Shown here piece after piece: positions 8,834 to 17,377 of a stretch of DNA of 64,000 bases. Source of the DNA: Methanoculleus sp. (GTDB lineage Archaea; Halobacteriota; Methanomicrobia; Methanomicrobiales; Methanoculleaceae); contig NZ_JAJGBK010000032.1 in assembly GCF_020696975.1 (NCBI RefSeq), positions 269,372 to 333,371 on the forward strand, in the 5' to 3' direction. The translations under genes were made by a program, and so were the position numbers. The notes under the pieces are model-generated. The model was not told where the DNA came from, did not search any database, and worked only from the letters and a program-made list of their open reading frames with translations. Every line of letters starts with the position of its first letter. Within the stretch, counting starts at the first letter, position 1.

Positions 8834-9030
8834 GACTCCGGACGGATATATCCTCTGTGATTCGGTCCAGAACACCGTCCGTTGTTGGGCGCGCATTCCT
8901 GAACCCCGTATGGCTCCCCGGCAAAAACGCTTCCAAAATCGGTTTTCTACCGTTGTCCGCCCAAAGACGGTGGATGCGCTCCTGCTGCACAATCATCATT
9001 TTGTAGGGTGAGACACGATAGTACGGTAAT

Positions 9031-9570
9031 ATGGTCAGGACGTTCGTTGCAATCGATCTCTCGGAGGAGATCCGCGAGAAGGCTCGTCTGTCGCAGGAGA
9101 TCCTGGCTGAGTCCAGCGGGCGGCTTGCCATCGTTGCTCCTGCAAATCTCCACATCACGCTCAAGTTTCTCGGGGAAGTCGACCCGGGGATGATTGAGCC
9201 GATCATCGATGCGCTCCGGGCTGTCAGGGCTGCTCCCTTTGAGTTGACGATCGGGTGTGCGGTCTGCAACCCTCCAAAAAAACCGCGGGTGATCTGGTGT
9301 GACGTCACGGACGAAGGAGAGAGCGCCGCTCTCGCCCGGCAGGTGGACGACCTTCTTGCGCCGCTCGGGTTTCCACGGGAAAAACGTCCTTTCCGTCCCC
9401 ACGTGACCCTTGCACGGGTCAAAGAGTTCCATCCCTCTCAGTGCAGGGCGGTGGCGTGCACCCCCCGCGAACCCCTCGGGAGGTATCGGGTGGAGAGCGT
9501 CAAACTCAAGAAGAGCACGCTCACCCCCCGCGGATCGATCTACGATGACCTTGCGGAGGTCCCGCTGTGA
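9031..9570 (+). CDS. thpR: RNA 2',3'-cyclic phosphodiesterase (2H superfamily)
   Basis: The protein has 179 residues, the usual size for ThpR/LigT. Two HxT signatures of the 2H phosphoesterase family are present: LHITLKFLGEV (about residue 41) and RPHVTLARVKEF (about residue 122). The N-terminus MVRTFVAIDLSEEIREK is typical of the family. It opens 2',3'-cyclic phosphates on RNA ends and can ligate tRNA halves in vitro. The stop overlaps the GTG start of cca by 4 bases, so the two tRNA-related genes form one operon. Function in vivo is not well established for archaea. Confidence 0.92.
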   Translation: MVRTFVAIDLSEEIREKARLSQEILAESSGRLAIVAPANLHITLKFLGEVDPGMIEPIIDALRAVRAAPFELTIGCAVCNPPKKPRVIWCDVTDEGESAALARQVDDLLAPLGFPREKRPFRPHVTLARVKEFHPSQCRAVACTPREPLGRYRVESVKLKKSTLTPRGSIYDDLAEVPL

Positions 9571-10940
9571 CCCGGTATCCCTGCGAAGAGGAGGTGCTCG
9601 GGAAGATCCGTCCCACGCCTGAAGAGCGGACGTATGTCCGGACGATGGGAGAGCGCCTGATCGAGGCGGTGGAAGCGTCGGGAGTGGCGAAGGCGATGAT
9701 GGTGGGGTCGGTCGCCCGCGACACCTTCGTCCGGGGCGACCGGGACCTCGACGTCTTCATGCTCTTTGACCCCGCCCTCTCCCGGGAGGAACTCCAGGAG
9801 CAGGGGCTCGCGCTCGCGCACCGGGTCGCGGAGGAGTTCGGCGCGACCTGGCGTGAGAAGTATGCGGAGCACCCCTACGTCAATGCCACGATCAATTCGC
9901 TGGATATCGATCTCGTCCCCTGCTACGCAGTCCCGAGCGCCACCGAGATCAAGAGCGCCGTGGACCGGACCCCGTTCCATACCCGCTACATCCTCTCGCA
10001 CATCGCAAACTACGCCGACGACGTCCTCCTTTTGAAGCAGTTCGCGAAAGCGGGCGGGGTCTACGGGTCGGACCACATGACCGAGGGGTTCTCCGGCTAC
10101 CTCTGCGAGCTGCTGACGATCTACTACGGCGGGTTTCACGCGCTCATCGAGGCGGCCGCCCGCTGGAGGCCGGGGGAGACGATCGATATCGAGGGGCACG
10201 GGAAGAAGCAGTTTGAGGACCCACTTGTCGTCATCGACCCGGTCGACCCGGAGAGGAACGTGGCGGCGGCGCTCTCGCTCTCGAGGATGTTCGAGTTCGC
10301 AGAGCTCGCCCGGGGCTACCTTGCGGAGCCGTCGATGGCGTTCTTCTGCCGGCAACCGTCCCCGCCGCTCACCCGGGACGTCTTCGCCCGGCTGCTCTCC
10401 GCCCGGGGGACCCATCTCTTTACGCTCACCCTCAAGACGCCGGACTACACCCCCGACACGGTGGTGCCCCAGCTCAGGAAGTCAGCCGAGTCCATCCGGG
10501 AACTCCTGGAGCGGAGCGGGTTTCCGGCGAACCGCATCGACGTCTGCATGGGGGCGGAGCGGTCGATGCTCCTCTTTGAGCTGATGGCCGGGACCGTCCC
10601 GGTGATGCGCCGGCATATCGGGCCGCCGGTCTGGTCCCGGGAGAACGCCGAGAAGTTCCTTGCGAAGTACGTCCGGGAGGAGGTCTTTGCCGGCCCCTAC
10701 ATTGAGGACGGCCGCTACGTGGTGGAACTCCCCCGGACGTTCACCCGGGCGGTCGACCTCCTGCGGTCGAGAGATCTCTTCAGTGTCGCGCTCGGGAAAC
10801 ACGTTCGCCGCTCGATGAAGCAGGGCTGGACGGTGAACACAGGTGCGGAGTGCTGGGACGAGGAGTTTGCCGGATTCCTCTCGGGGTTCCTGGAGCGCTC
10901 GTCGCCGCTCGCGAGGATAAAGAGGCTGACGGGGAAATGA
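9567..10940 (+). CDS. cca: CCA-adding tRNA nucleotidyltransferase, archaeal class I
   Basis: 457 residues, matching the family length of about 440-460. The N-terminal nucleotidyltransferase domain contains the class I GS...DxD signature: GSVARDT (about residue 49) followed by GDRDLDVF, and a third acidic strand in NSLDIDLVPCY. It adds or repairs the CCA tail of tRNAs. It starts with GTG inside the thpR stop codon (GTGA overlap), so translation is coupled. The remaining 330 residues fit the body/tail domains of the archaeal enzyme. Confidence 0.95.
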   Translation: MTRYPCEEEVLGKIRPTPEERTYVRTMGERLIEAVEASGVAKAMMVGSVARDTFVRGDRDLDVFMLFDPALSREELQEQGLALAHRVAEEFGATWREKYAEHPYVNATINSLDIDLVPCYAVPSATEIKSAVDRTPFHTRYILSHIANYADDVLLLKQFAKAGGVYGSDHMTEGFSGYLCELLTIYYGGFHALIEAAARWRPGETIDIEGHGKKQFEDPLVVIDPVDPERNVAAALSLSRMFEFAELARGYLAEPSMAFFCRQPSPPLTRDVFARLLSARGTHLFTLTLKTPDYTPDTVVPQLRKSAESIRELLERSGFPANRIDVCMGAERSMLLFELMAGTVPVMRRHIGPPVWSRENAEKFLAKYVREEVFAGPYIEDGRYVVELPRTFTRAVDLLRSRDLFSVALGKHVRRSMKQGWTVNTGAECWDEEFAGFLSGFLERSSPLARIKRLTGK

Positions 10941-11124
10941 GAGGACTCGCTTGAACCACGACAAACCTCTCCATCACGGCTATGCCGTATCCCCCGTCCC
11001 GGCAAAGTGGTTGGCGGGCGCGGCACAGACCATCCGTTACTTTTTTGCGGGCATCATCGACCGTTGCACCGGTTCTCCCGTTTCATCGGGGAGATTCGGT
11101 TAAAATCTTCCCAACAGCCTGAGT

Positions 11125-12288
11125 TTACGGTTCGGTCACCGCGCCCCCTCCGTTGCCCTCGTGAGGAAACATCTCGATCTTTTTGGTGGTGTAATACCCG
11201 ACTACGGTCGCGATAGCGATGATGATCAGAATCTCCCACTGCAGGAAGACGAGCGCCACGATAGGGATCACCGCGGCCGGCATCTTGAGGACGCAGACGA
11301 TCATCCCTGCCATGACGGCGGGAACGGCGACGGCGGGCGGGATTGCGGGAACCAGGAGGTTGACGGCGAGACCGAGCGTCCCGCCCGCAAAGATCAGCGG
11401 AAAGATTGGTCCGCCCTTGAAGATCGTCGCCATGCACCATGTGCTTGCGACGATCTTCACCGCGACGAGCAGGAGCAGCACGGCCGCACCGGCAGTTGCT
11501 CCCGTCTCGAGGACAGTCTTGAACTCGTTTTGTCCTGAGAAGAGCACGAGCGGAAAGACCGTCCCGGCAATACCGAGCCCGACACCCCCGGCAACACCCC
11601 TGATCAGGTGCCGCCCGGCGAGGGGTGTCATGAGGCGGTAAAAGAAGCGGAATGCTCCGATGAAGAGGACGCCCGCCGCCGCACCGGCAAGCCCGAGGAT
11701 CGCGGCGTAGACAAGGTACGGCGGGAGCAATTCTCCAAGCGGCGCAAGTGGATAGAGGGCACCGCCTGCGGTCCTGGTGATCTGAAGGTAGATCGCAAAT
11801 CCGGCAAGGGCACCGACGATGCCGGCGCTCGAGAGCGTCCGCACCCGGCTCCGCAGCCGGTCGCCGGCAAGGGTGCCCATGCTCCCGCCCATATCGATGG
11901 CGGCCACCTCGGGTCCGAGACTCGCCCCGAAGATCAGCGAGAGGTAGATGGCGAGCAGCCCGGCGGGAAGGTACCGCGGCTCGAACCGGCCGGTCCTCTG
12001 AAACTCTATAAGACTCTGCTGGAGCAGCAGTACGTGGTCGCCGAAGACGTGCAGGCAGAGCCCGACCGCGAGGCCGCCCACGGTCGCGAGGATCAGAGGA
12101 AAGAAGGGGACCGGGGGTGAGTCCGGCCAGAGAAGGGCCTCTCCGAGGCTCTGCAACTCGAGAAAGAGCACCATCGCTCCGGCGGCCGCGATGGCGATCA
12201 GGATGGCGGCGAGCACGAACCGGGGTGAGTACCGCCCGACCCCGGTTCCGCCGGGAGAGGCGGCGCTGCTGTCTGCGGGATGGTTCAC
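11125..12288 (-). CDS. ClC-family chloride channel or H+/Cl- antiporter
   Basis: A 387-residue polytopic membrane protein with about 10 hydrophobic helices. The ClC selectivity-filter motif appears as GASLGPEVAAIDMGG (GxxxGPE), and GGPIFPLIFAGG matches the later GxFxP motif. The Glu of GPE is the gating/proton Glu of the family. I chose the GTG at 12288: it has a GGGGGAGA stretch directly upstream and lies about 26 bases after a TATA box at 12310-12319, while an ATG-type start at 12378 would lie upstream of that promoter. Whether it is a channel or an antiporter cannot be read from this. Confidence 0.85.
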   Translation of the reverse strand: MNHPADSSAASPGGTGVGRYSPRFVLAAILIAIAAAGAMVLFLELQSLGEALLWPDSPPVPFFPLILATVGGLAVGLCLHVFGDHVLLLQQSLIEFQRTGRFEPRYLPAGLLAIYLSLIFGASLGPEVAAIDMGGSMGTLAGDRLRSRVRTLSSAGIVGALAGFAIYLQITRTAGGALYPLAPLGELLPPYLVYAAILGLAGAAAGVLFIGAFRFFYRLMTPLAGRHLIRGVAGGVGLGIAGTVFPLVLFSGQNEFKTVLETGATAGAAVLLLLVAVKIVASTWCMATIFKGGPIFPLIFAGGTLGLAVNLLVPAIPPAVAVPAVMAGMIVCVLKMPAAVIPIVALVFLQWEILIIIAIATVVGYYTTKKIEMFPHEGNGGGAVTEP

Positions 12289-12309
12289 GTCTCCCCCTGT
12301 GGTCGGACT

Positions 12310-12319
12310 GATATATATG
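12310..12319 (-). promoter_or_regulatory. TATA box of the ClC gene
   Basis: The minus strand reads ACATATATATCAG. The spacing to the GTG at 12288 predicts a leaderless or very short-leader mRNA. It also lies inside the longer open frame, which argues against the upstream start. Confidence 0.6.
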
Positions 12320-12509
12320 TCGACCGCGAGCGGTTCCGCGGTGGGGAACGATCGGGGCGATCTGGTTACCAGTGCCACTCCAGAGGCTTCAGCGGCGCTT
12401 CTCTGAAGATGCAGGCGAAGATACCTGCCCGGCCTTTTTGAAGGATACCGGACTCCTCCCGGAGCTATCGCGATGGTATAATATCCCGTTGAAGTGCCAT
12501 CCTTCTTCT

Positions 12510-12917
12510 ATGAACGTGACACAAACCGGAAAACTCATCGGCTTCGGCCTCCTCACCTGGCTCCTCCCCTTCATCCTCTCGCTCTTCCTCTATTCCCCGG
12601 AGGGTGAGCCGCTCTACGACATCTTCCTCATCAAGTCGATCCTGCTCGTCTTCTCCGCCGCGCTCGGCACTCTTCTCATCCTCATCTATTTCAGGAACGT
12701 GCGGTCCAGCTTTATCCGGGAAGGCGCCCTGCTCGGCGGCGTCTGGCTCCTGATCAACTGGGCGCTCGACGCCGTTATCCTCCTGCCCCTCTCGGGGATG
12801 GATGCCGGCACCTACATGGCAGAGATCGGGCTTCGCTATCTCAACATCCCGATCATTGCGGTCGGGATCGGGTATGCGGCCGAACGGGCCGTTCGAGAAG
12901 CACTTCGGGGAGTTTGA
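12510..12917 (+). CDS. Small membrane protein, four predicted helices, unknown function
   Basis: A 135-residue protein, mostly hydrophobic, with four likely membrane segments (for example LIGFGLLTWLLPFILSLFLY near the N-terminus and GALLGGVWLLINWALDAVIL in the middle). No family is recognised. The ATG at 12510 is chosen because a TATA-like TGGTATAATATCCC at about 12473-12486 would start transcription just before it; the longer open frame from 12372 runs through that promoter. It converges with the gene at 12930. Confidence 0.65.
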   Translation: MNVTQTGKLIGFGLLTWLLPFILSLFLYSPEGEPLYDIFLIKSILLVFSAALGTLLILIYFRNVRSSFIREGALLGGVWLLINWALDAVILLPLSGMDAGTYMAEIGLRYLNIPIIAVGIGYAAERAVREALRGV

Positions 12918-12918
12918 G

Positions 12919-12925
12919 AAAAAAA
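12919..12925 (-). terminator. T-rich terminator of the glutamate synthase operon
   Basis: Seven consecutive T on the minus strand begin 4 bases after the stop codon of the last operon gene. Archaeal RNA polymerase terminates at such tracts. No hairpin is evident. Confidence 0.5.
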
Positions 12926-12929
12926 GAGA

Positions 12930-13949
12930 TTATTCCTGGGGGCGCTCTGCCTTCTTCGCCGCCAGGCGCTCGATGATGGAGAGGTCGACGCTGCTGCCGG
13001 TCGCAAGTTTCCCCTGCCAGACCGCGCGGTCGACGAAGCCTCTGCCGATATCGTTTCGGATGATGAGCGTTGTGTAACCGCCCGGTGACCCGACGGCCCC
13101 GGCCGAGACGTCCGCTTCCACCGCCGTGAAGTCGGTGCAGACCCGGCACCCGGGCCGGACCGCTTCCTCCAGGTCGGCGAGCGGGATGGAGAGCTGCCGC
13201 TCGTCCTGCAGGTAAACGTCCAGTTTACCCTTGATATCCAGGCGGCGGATCTCCCAGGGCTCGATCTTCTTCTCGGACTGCAGTTTCCCCTCGACCAGTT
13301 TCGCGTAGTCGAAGGTCTCCGTGCAGAAGAGGCCGATCACGAGCCGGATCGCCTTTGCGTAGGGTTTGAGGAGTTCATGCTCGCTCGCCCGGATCGCCTG
13401 GGTCGCCCGTGCCACGCAGGGCACGCCCACGACGGCGATGCGCCGGTACTTCCGGGTGACCACTGCTTCCTTGAGGGATGCCAGGAGCGGCACCCACCAG
13501 GCGTAGCGGCTTCCGGCGTGCAGAACCAGTTCCTCTGAGGAGGTGATCACCGCAGAGGACGGTTTCATCGTCCAGGGGTCCCTGGTCACGGTGACGACGG
13601 CGTCGATCAGCCCCTCATCGAGGGCGTTCACGAGGATTGCCGTCACCGCACCGCCGCTCTGCTTGCGCTCAACGGTGAAGACCGACCGGGCCGCAACGAT
13701 ATCCTGGTACGGTCCGAGCATCTTCCCCTGCGCCGCAAGGTCGACCCTCGGGCAGGCCGCGTAGCATGCCCCGCAGGGCACGCTGTCGTTCTCGGCCTTG
13801 CAGTAGCCGATGCTCACCGGCGCATCGGTGCTCTCCGGCGCGAACCGGAGGCCATCCGCCGGGCAGACCGCCACACAGGCCCCGCACCCGGAGCAGAGGT
13901 CGGTCTTCCAGACCTCGGCTTCCAGATCCTTGAATGTCTTCATCTCCAT
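12930..13949 (-). CDS. F420 dehydrogenase/hydrogenase beta-subunit family protein linked to glutamate synthase
   Basis: 339 residues. The N-terminus holds ferredoxin-type cysteines (LCSGCGACVAVCPADG, then CGACYAACPR), followed by a domain like FrhB/FpoF (KQSGGAVTAILVNALDEG, VVGVPCVARATQAI). Such proteins bind FAD and Fe-S clusters and exchange electrons with coenzyme F420 or ferredoxin. It is the last gene of the split glutamate synthase operon, 5 bases after the GXGXG gene, in the place where bacteria have GltD. It probably feeds electrons to the synthase; that is inference from position. The start is ATG 13949 or 13943, behind a GGAGTGAT ribosome-binding site within the previous gene's end. 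Confidence 0.82.
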   Translation of the reverse strand: MEMKTFKDLEAEVWKTDLCSGCGACVAVCPADGLRFAPESTDAPVSIGYCKAENDSVPCGACYAACPRVDLAAQGKMLGPYQDIVAARSVFTVERKQSGGAVTAILVNALDEGLIDAVVTVTRDPWTMKPSSAVITSSEELVLHAGSRYAWWVPLLASLKEAVVTRKYRRIAVVGVPCVARATQAIRASEHELLKPYAKAIRLVIGLFCTETFDYAKLVEGKLQSEKKIEPWEIRRLDIKGKLDVYLQDERQLSIPLADLEEAVRPGCRVCTDFTAVEADVSAGAVGSPGGYTTLIIRNDIGRGFVDRAVWQGKLATGSSVDLSIIERLAAKKAERPQE

Positions 13950-13954
13950 GCCTA

Positions 13955-14692
13955 TCACTCCCACGTATATTTCCCGGCAAAGGGCCTTGCGCTTGCAGGG
14001 ACAATCCGGGTGTAGTTCGCCTTTACGAGCGGTTCCGCATCAAGCCCGAAGTCGTCCGCAAACTCCCGGAGCACCGGGACGATCCGTGCCCTGTCCTCAT
14101 CGGTGAGCGGCACCTTCTTTGCCCCGGAAGCGAGGCAGGCGTCATCCACATCCCCGCGGATGACGATCTCCCCGCCGTGGATCCCGCTCCCGATCTCGCG
14201 GGCCTTCATGACCCCGTCAAGACCGAGGACGATCAAGAGGCCGCCTGCCATGTACTCGCCGAGGAACGTCTGCGCCGACCCTCCGACGACCAGTATGGGG
14301 CGCTGTGCCTGGTACTGCTTCATGTGAATCCCGCCGCGGTAGCCGATGTCTCCGCGGACGAAGACCTTGCCGCCCCGCATGCTGTGCGCCACCGCATCCC
14401 CGGCGCTGCCGTGGATAACTACCTTCCCGCTATCCATCGTGTTCCCGGGCGCGTGTTCTGCGTTGCCGTGGACAATGACGGTCGGTCCGCTCATGAACAT
14501 CGCAAGGTCGCCGCCCGCGACGCCGTTGACGCGGATCGTGGCGTCGCCCCGCAGGCCGTTGCCGATGAACCGCTGCCCGAGGACGTTATTGATGACGATC
14601 TCGCCGGCGCCGTCCGCAATAGCCTTCCGGACCTGCTGGTTTAAGGGGGTGTAGTGCACCCCTTTCGCATCGATCGTGACTTTCTTTGCCAT
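13955..14692 (-). CDS. Glutamate synthase GXGXG domain protein (split GltB alpha, domain 3)
   Basis: 245 residues consisting of the right-handed beta-helix GXGXG domain found at the C-terminus of bacterial GltB: successive GD/GN-rich turns such as NGLRGDATIRVNG, AHSMRGGKVFVRGD and YMAGGLLIVLG. In the full-length enzyme this domain supports the link between the amidotransferase and FMN domains. It starts 5 bases after the stop of the FMN-domain gene. The same fold occurs in FwdC elsewhere in the window, but the context here clearly assigns it to glutamate synthase. Confidence 0.88.
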   Translation of the reverse strand: MAKKVTIDAKGVHYTPLNQQVRKAIADGAGEIVINNVLGQRFIGNGLRGDATIRVNGVAGGDLAMFMSGPTVIVHGNAEHAPGNTMDSGKVVIHGSAGDAVAHSMRGGKVFVRGDIGYRGGIHMKQYQAQRPILVVGGSAQTFLGEYMAGGLLIVLGLDGVMKAREIGSGIHGGEIVIRGDVDDACLASGAKKVPLTDEDRARIVPVLREFADDFGLDAEPLVKANYTRIVPASARPFAGKYTWE

Positions 14693-14697
14693 TCTGC

Positions 14698-16215
14698 TCA
14701 CGCTCCCACCGATTTCACGTCGAGGATATTGAGGAGGCCCTCATCCAGCATGTAGCCCCGGAGCCGGTCGCGGTTGCCGCGCAGGCTCTCGATGCTGTTG
14801 ATGCCGGCCGCACCCATCAGTTCGGTGATCTCGAGCGTCCATGCGTGGATCAGGTTTGCCACCTGCTTTGATGCCACATCGGGGTTCAGGCGGTCCACGA
14901 GATCCTGGCGCTGGGTGGCGATTCCCCAGGGGCAGAGGCCCTGGTAACAGTTTCCGCAGACGCGGCAGCCCATCGCTGCGAGCGCCGCGGTCGCGATGTA
15001 GACCGCGTCGGCGCCGAGGGCGATCGACTTCATGACGTCTGCGCTCTCGCGGATGCTGCCGCAGGCAATCAGGGAGACCTCGTTTCTGAGCCCCTGCTTG
15101 CGGAGCTCCTTGTCGGCGGTCGCGATGGCGACCTCGATCGGGATGCCGACGTGGTCGCGGAAGACCCGCGGCGCCGCGCCGGTGCCGCCCCGGAACCCGT
15201 CGATGGCGATGGCGTCCACACCGGAACGGGCGACGGCCACCACGTTCTCGGCGTTGTTGTTGACGGCCGCGATCTTTGCGAAGATCGGCTTCTTCCCGCC
15301 CGTCGCTTCCCTGACGGACCGGACGAGCTGGGGAAGGTCCTCGATACCGTAGATGTCGTGGTGCGGTGCGGGGCTGATCGCGTCGCTCCCCTCCGGGATC
15401 ATCCTCGTCTTTGAGACATCCGCGCTCACCTTCTCGCCGGGGAGGTGTCCGCCGATGCCGGGCTTCGCGCCCTGGCCAAGTTTGAGTTCGATGGCCGCGC
15501 CGCGTTCAAGGTAGTCGATGTTCACACCGAACCGCCCGGAAGCGATCTGGACGATCATCCGGTCCTGGTAGGGATAGAGGCCGGGATGCAGTCCGCCCTC
15601 CCCGGTACCCATGTAGGTGCCGGTCTCCTGTGCCGCGCGGGCCATGGAGATGTGGGCGTTGAGGCTGATTGCACCGAAACTCATGTGACCGAGGAGGATC
15701 GGCGTCTCGACCATGAGGTTCGGGGCGAGTTCCGTGGAGAGCTCAACGTCCCCGTTTGCCTTCTGCTTGAAGTCGAGCCTGGAGGGCTTCTTGCCGAGGT
15801 AGGTCCGGAGCTCGACGGGCTCGCGGAGCGGGTCGGTCGGGGGCGTCGTGACCTGGCAGGCGTCCAGCATCAGGTGGTCGAAGATGATCGGGAGGTTCGA
15901 GACGCTGCCCATGCCGGCGAGGATGATCTTCCCCGTCCGGGACTGGTTGTAGATCGACTCCCTGACCGCCCGGGTCCAGACCGGGTGGCTCCGGTAGTCG
16001 CAGGGCTGCTCTTCGAGCATGATGGCGTCCCGGGGGCAGTAGGTGAGGCACCGGTGGCAGGCGGTGCACTTCCGGGAGTTGATCAGGATCCTGTCGCCGT
16101 CCCGCCGGAAGACACCGTAGGAACAGTTATCGATGCACCGCCCGCACTCCATGCACTGCTTGCGGTCGATGCTGATCCGGTACCGGAGCGGCATGCTGCC
16201 GAAGTTGCTGCTCAT
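14698..16215 (-). CDS. gltB: Glutamate synthase, FMN/Fe-S synthase domain, archaeal type
   Basis: 505 residues. The N-terminus has two ferredoxin-like cluster motifs (CMECGRCIDNCSYG and CTACHRCLTYCPRDA). The FMN-binding barrel follows (GHMSFGAISLNAHISMARAA, GTGEGGLHPG, GGHLPGEKV, IDGFRGGTGAAPR), and near the C-terminus CRVCGNCYQGLCPWG provides the 3Fe-4S ligands. It turns 2-oxoglutarate and ammonia into glutamate. The ATG at 16215 overlaps the stop of the amidotransferase gene by 4 bases. The longer open frame has no recognisable family sequence before this Met. Confidence 0.93.
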   Translation of the reverse strand: MSSNFGSMPLRYRISIDRKQCMECGRCIDNCSYGVFRRDGDRILINSRKCTACHRCLTYCPRDAIMLEEQPCDYRSHPVWTRAVRESIYNQSRTGKIILAGMGSVSNLPIIFDHLMLDACQVTTPPTDPLREPVELRTYLGKKPSRLDFKQKANGDVELSTELAPNLMVETPILLGHMSFGAISLNAHISMARAAQETGTYMGTGEGGLHPGLYPYQDRMIVQIASGRFGVNIDYLERGAAIELKLGQGAKPGIGGHLPGEKVSADVSKTRMIPEGSDAISPAPHHDIYGIEDLPQLVRSVREATGGKKPIFAKIAAVNNNAENVVAVARSGVDAIAIDGFRGGTGAAPRVFRDHVGIPIEVAIATADKELRKQGLRNEVSLIACGSIRESADVMKSIALGADAVYIATAALAAMGCRVCGNCYQGLCPWGIATQRQDLVDRLNPDVASKQVANLIHAWTLEITELMGAAGINSIESLRGNRDRLRGYMLDEGLLNILDVKSVGA

Positions 16216-17273
16216 GGGGCAACCCTCCCGATCACCGGCTCTCCTGCAGCCGGCCGCGTGATCGACTCGACCTTCGGTTCCATGGCACGGATCGCCACCT
16301 CTTCGCTTGCGATATAGAGGCGGTCGTCGCACTCGCCGACGACCATCGGCCGGAGTTTGCCCCGGTCGGTGAACCCGACCATCATGTCGGGGTTCGCGGC
16401 CACGATGGTGAACGGTCCGTTCATCGTCGCAGAGCCGTAGGCGAACCGGAGAGCGCGGTTCAGTTTCTGCTCGGCTTCTGGCATCCGGTCGATCTCATCC
16501 CAGTAGGGTGGGGCGAGTGCCCGGATGGCGAGGTTGATGTCAAGCCCGTGCTTCCGCACCAGCAGGTCGATTAAGTAGGTGATGACCTCGCTGTCGGTGG
16601 ACATCGAGCAGGTGTAGCCGAAGCTCTCGATGTAGCGCCGGTTGGCCCCGTAGGTAGTGATCTTCCCGTTCTCCACGACACTCCAGTCGTGCAGGTTGAA
16701 CGGGTCAGGCCGCTCCCACTTCTCCGGGCTCGCCGTCGCGTAGCGGTTGTGGGCGAGCCAGATGTAGCCCTCGTAGTCCTGTATCCGGTAGTAGTTCGCC
16801 ACATCCTCGGGCCATGCGCCGGATCCTCCGGCCTTGAAGACGCCGACGTTCTTGCCGGACGAGATGACCTCGGCACCGTTCTGTGCCGCATTAATCTGCA
16901 TCACGAGGTTCGTGATGATATCCTTCTCCGGCGACGTGCTTCCCGGAGCGAGAGTGGCGTCGGGCTTGAAGAAGTAGCGCCAGGGGGTGCAGGTTGTTCG
17001 GAGGTTCGGCTGATCGCAGGTGGGGATCGCCTCTTCATGCTCGATCGCTCCCCACTGCTCCAGTGTTGCGTCGACAACCGCTTTGCTCTTGCCGGGATTG
17101 TCGAGAAGGACATGGAGCGCATAGCAGTTCTGGTAGTCAGGGTAAATGCCGTAGGCAACATACCCCGCTCCCTCACCGCTACCGCGCTCGTTCATTATGG
17201 AGAGGGCGTCCCGGATTCCGGAACCGTCCATCATCTGACGCCTCTTATCCATTACACCAAATATGCCGCACAT
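16212..17273 (-). CDS. Glutamate synthase class II glutamine amidotransferase subunit
   Basis: 353 residues beginning MCGIFGVMD; Cys2 becomes the N-terminal nucleophile after Met removal, as in all Ntn-type glutamine amidotransferases. LAHNRYATAS and STDSEVITYLIDLL match the class II pattern. It releases ammonia from glutamine and passes it to the FMN subunit. First gene of the four-gene operon (amidotransferase, FMN domain, GXGXG, F420-type beta subunit), divergent from glnA with about 100 bases between the starts, so the GS/GOGAT pair is probably co-regulated. Confidence 0.93.
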   Translation of the reverse strand: MCGIFGVMDKRRQMMDGSGIRDALSIMNERGSGEGAGYVAYGIYPDYQNCYALHVLLDNPGKSKAVVDATLEQWGAIEHEEAIPTCDQPNLRTTCTPWRYFFKPDATLAPGSTSPEKDIITNLVMQINAAQNGAEVISSGKNVGVFKAGGSGAWPEDVANYYRIQDYEGYIWLAHNRYATASPEKWERPDPFNLHDWSVVENGKITTYGANRRYIESFGYTCSMSTDSEVITYLIDLLVRKHGLDINLAIRALAPPYWDEIDRMPEAEQKLNRALRFAYGSATMNGPFTIVAANPDMMVGFTDRGKLRPMVVGECDDRLYIASEEVAIRAMEPKVESITRPAAGEPVIGRVAP

Positions 17274-17342
17274 GGTAACCTCGGTGATTTAACGTTCAGT
17301 TGCTGTTGCTTAGAACTCTGCCTGGGTATATTTGTGTCAATA

Positions 17343-17354
17343 GGTATTTATTTA
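17343..17354 (+). promoter_or_regulatory. Probable glnA TATA region
   Basis: GGTATTTATTTAAT, 24-35 bases before the glnA ATG. A second AT-rich element, GGTATATTTG, lies at about 17326-17335 and could be the real TATA box with a longer leader. The sequence alone does not decide between them. Confidence 0.5.
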
Positions 17355-17361
17355 ATCGGAT

Positions 17362-17375
17362 AGAAGTAGACTTCC
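17362..17375 (+). promoter_or_regulatory. Candidate NrpR-type nitrogen operator before glnA
   Basis: AGAAGTAGACTTCC fits GGAA-N6-TTCC, the operator of the archaeal nitrogen repressor NrpR, with one mismatch. It sits directly before the ATG and after the TATA region, where a repressor would block transcription start. No NrpR gene is in the window, so the identification rests on motif and position. Confidence 0.4.
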
Positions 17376-17377
17376 AC

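Noticed and set aside
8804..9422. N-terminal extension of the nrdH frame to 9422
   Set aside because: It lies opposite thpR and upstream of the TATA box; no sequence similar to redoxins.
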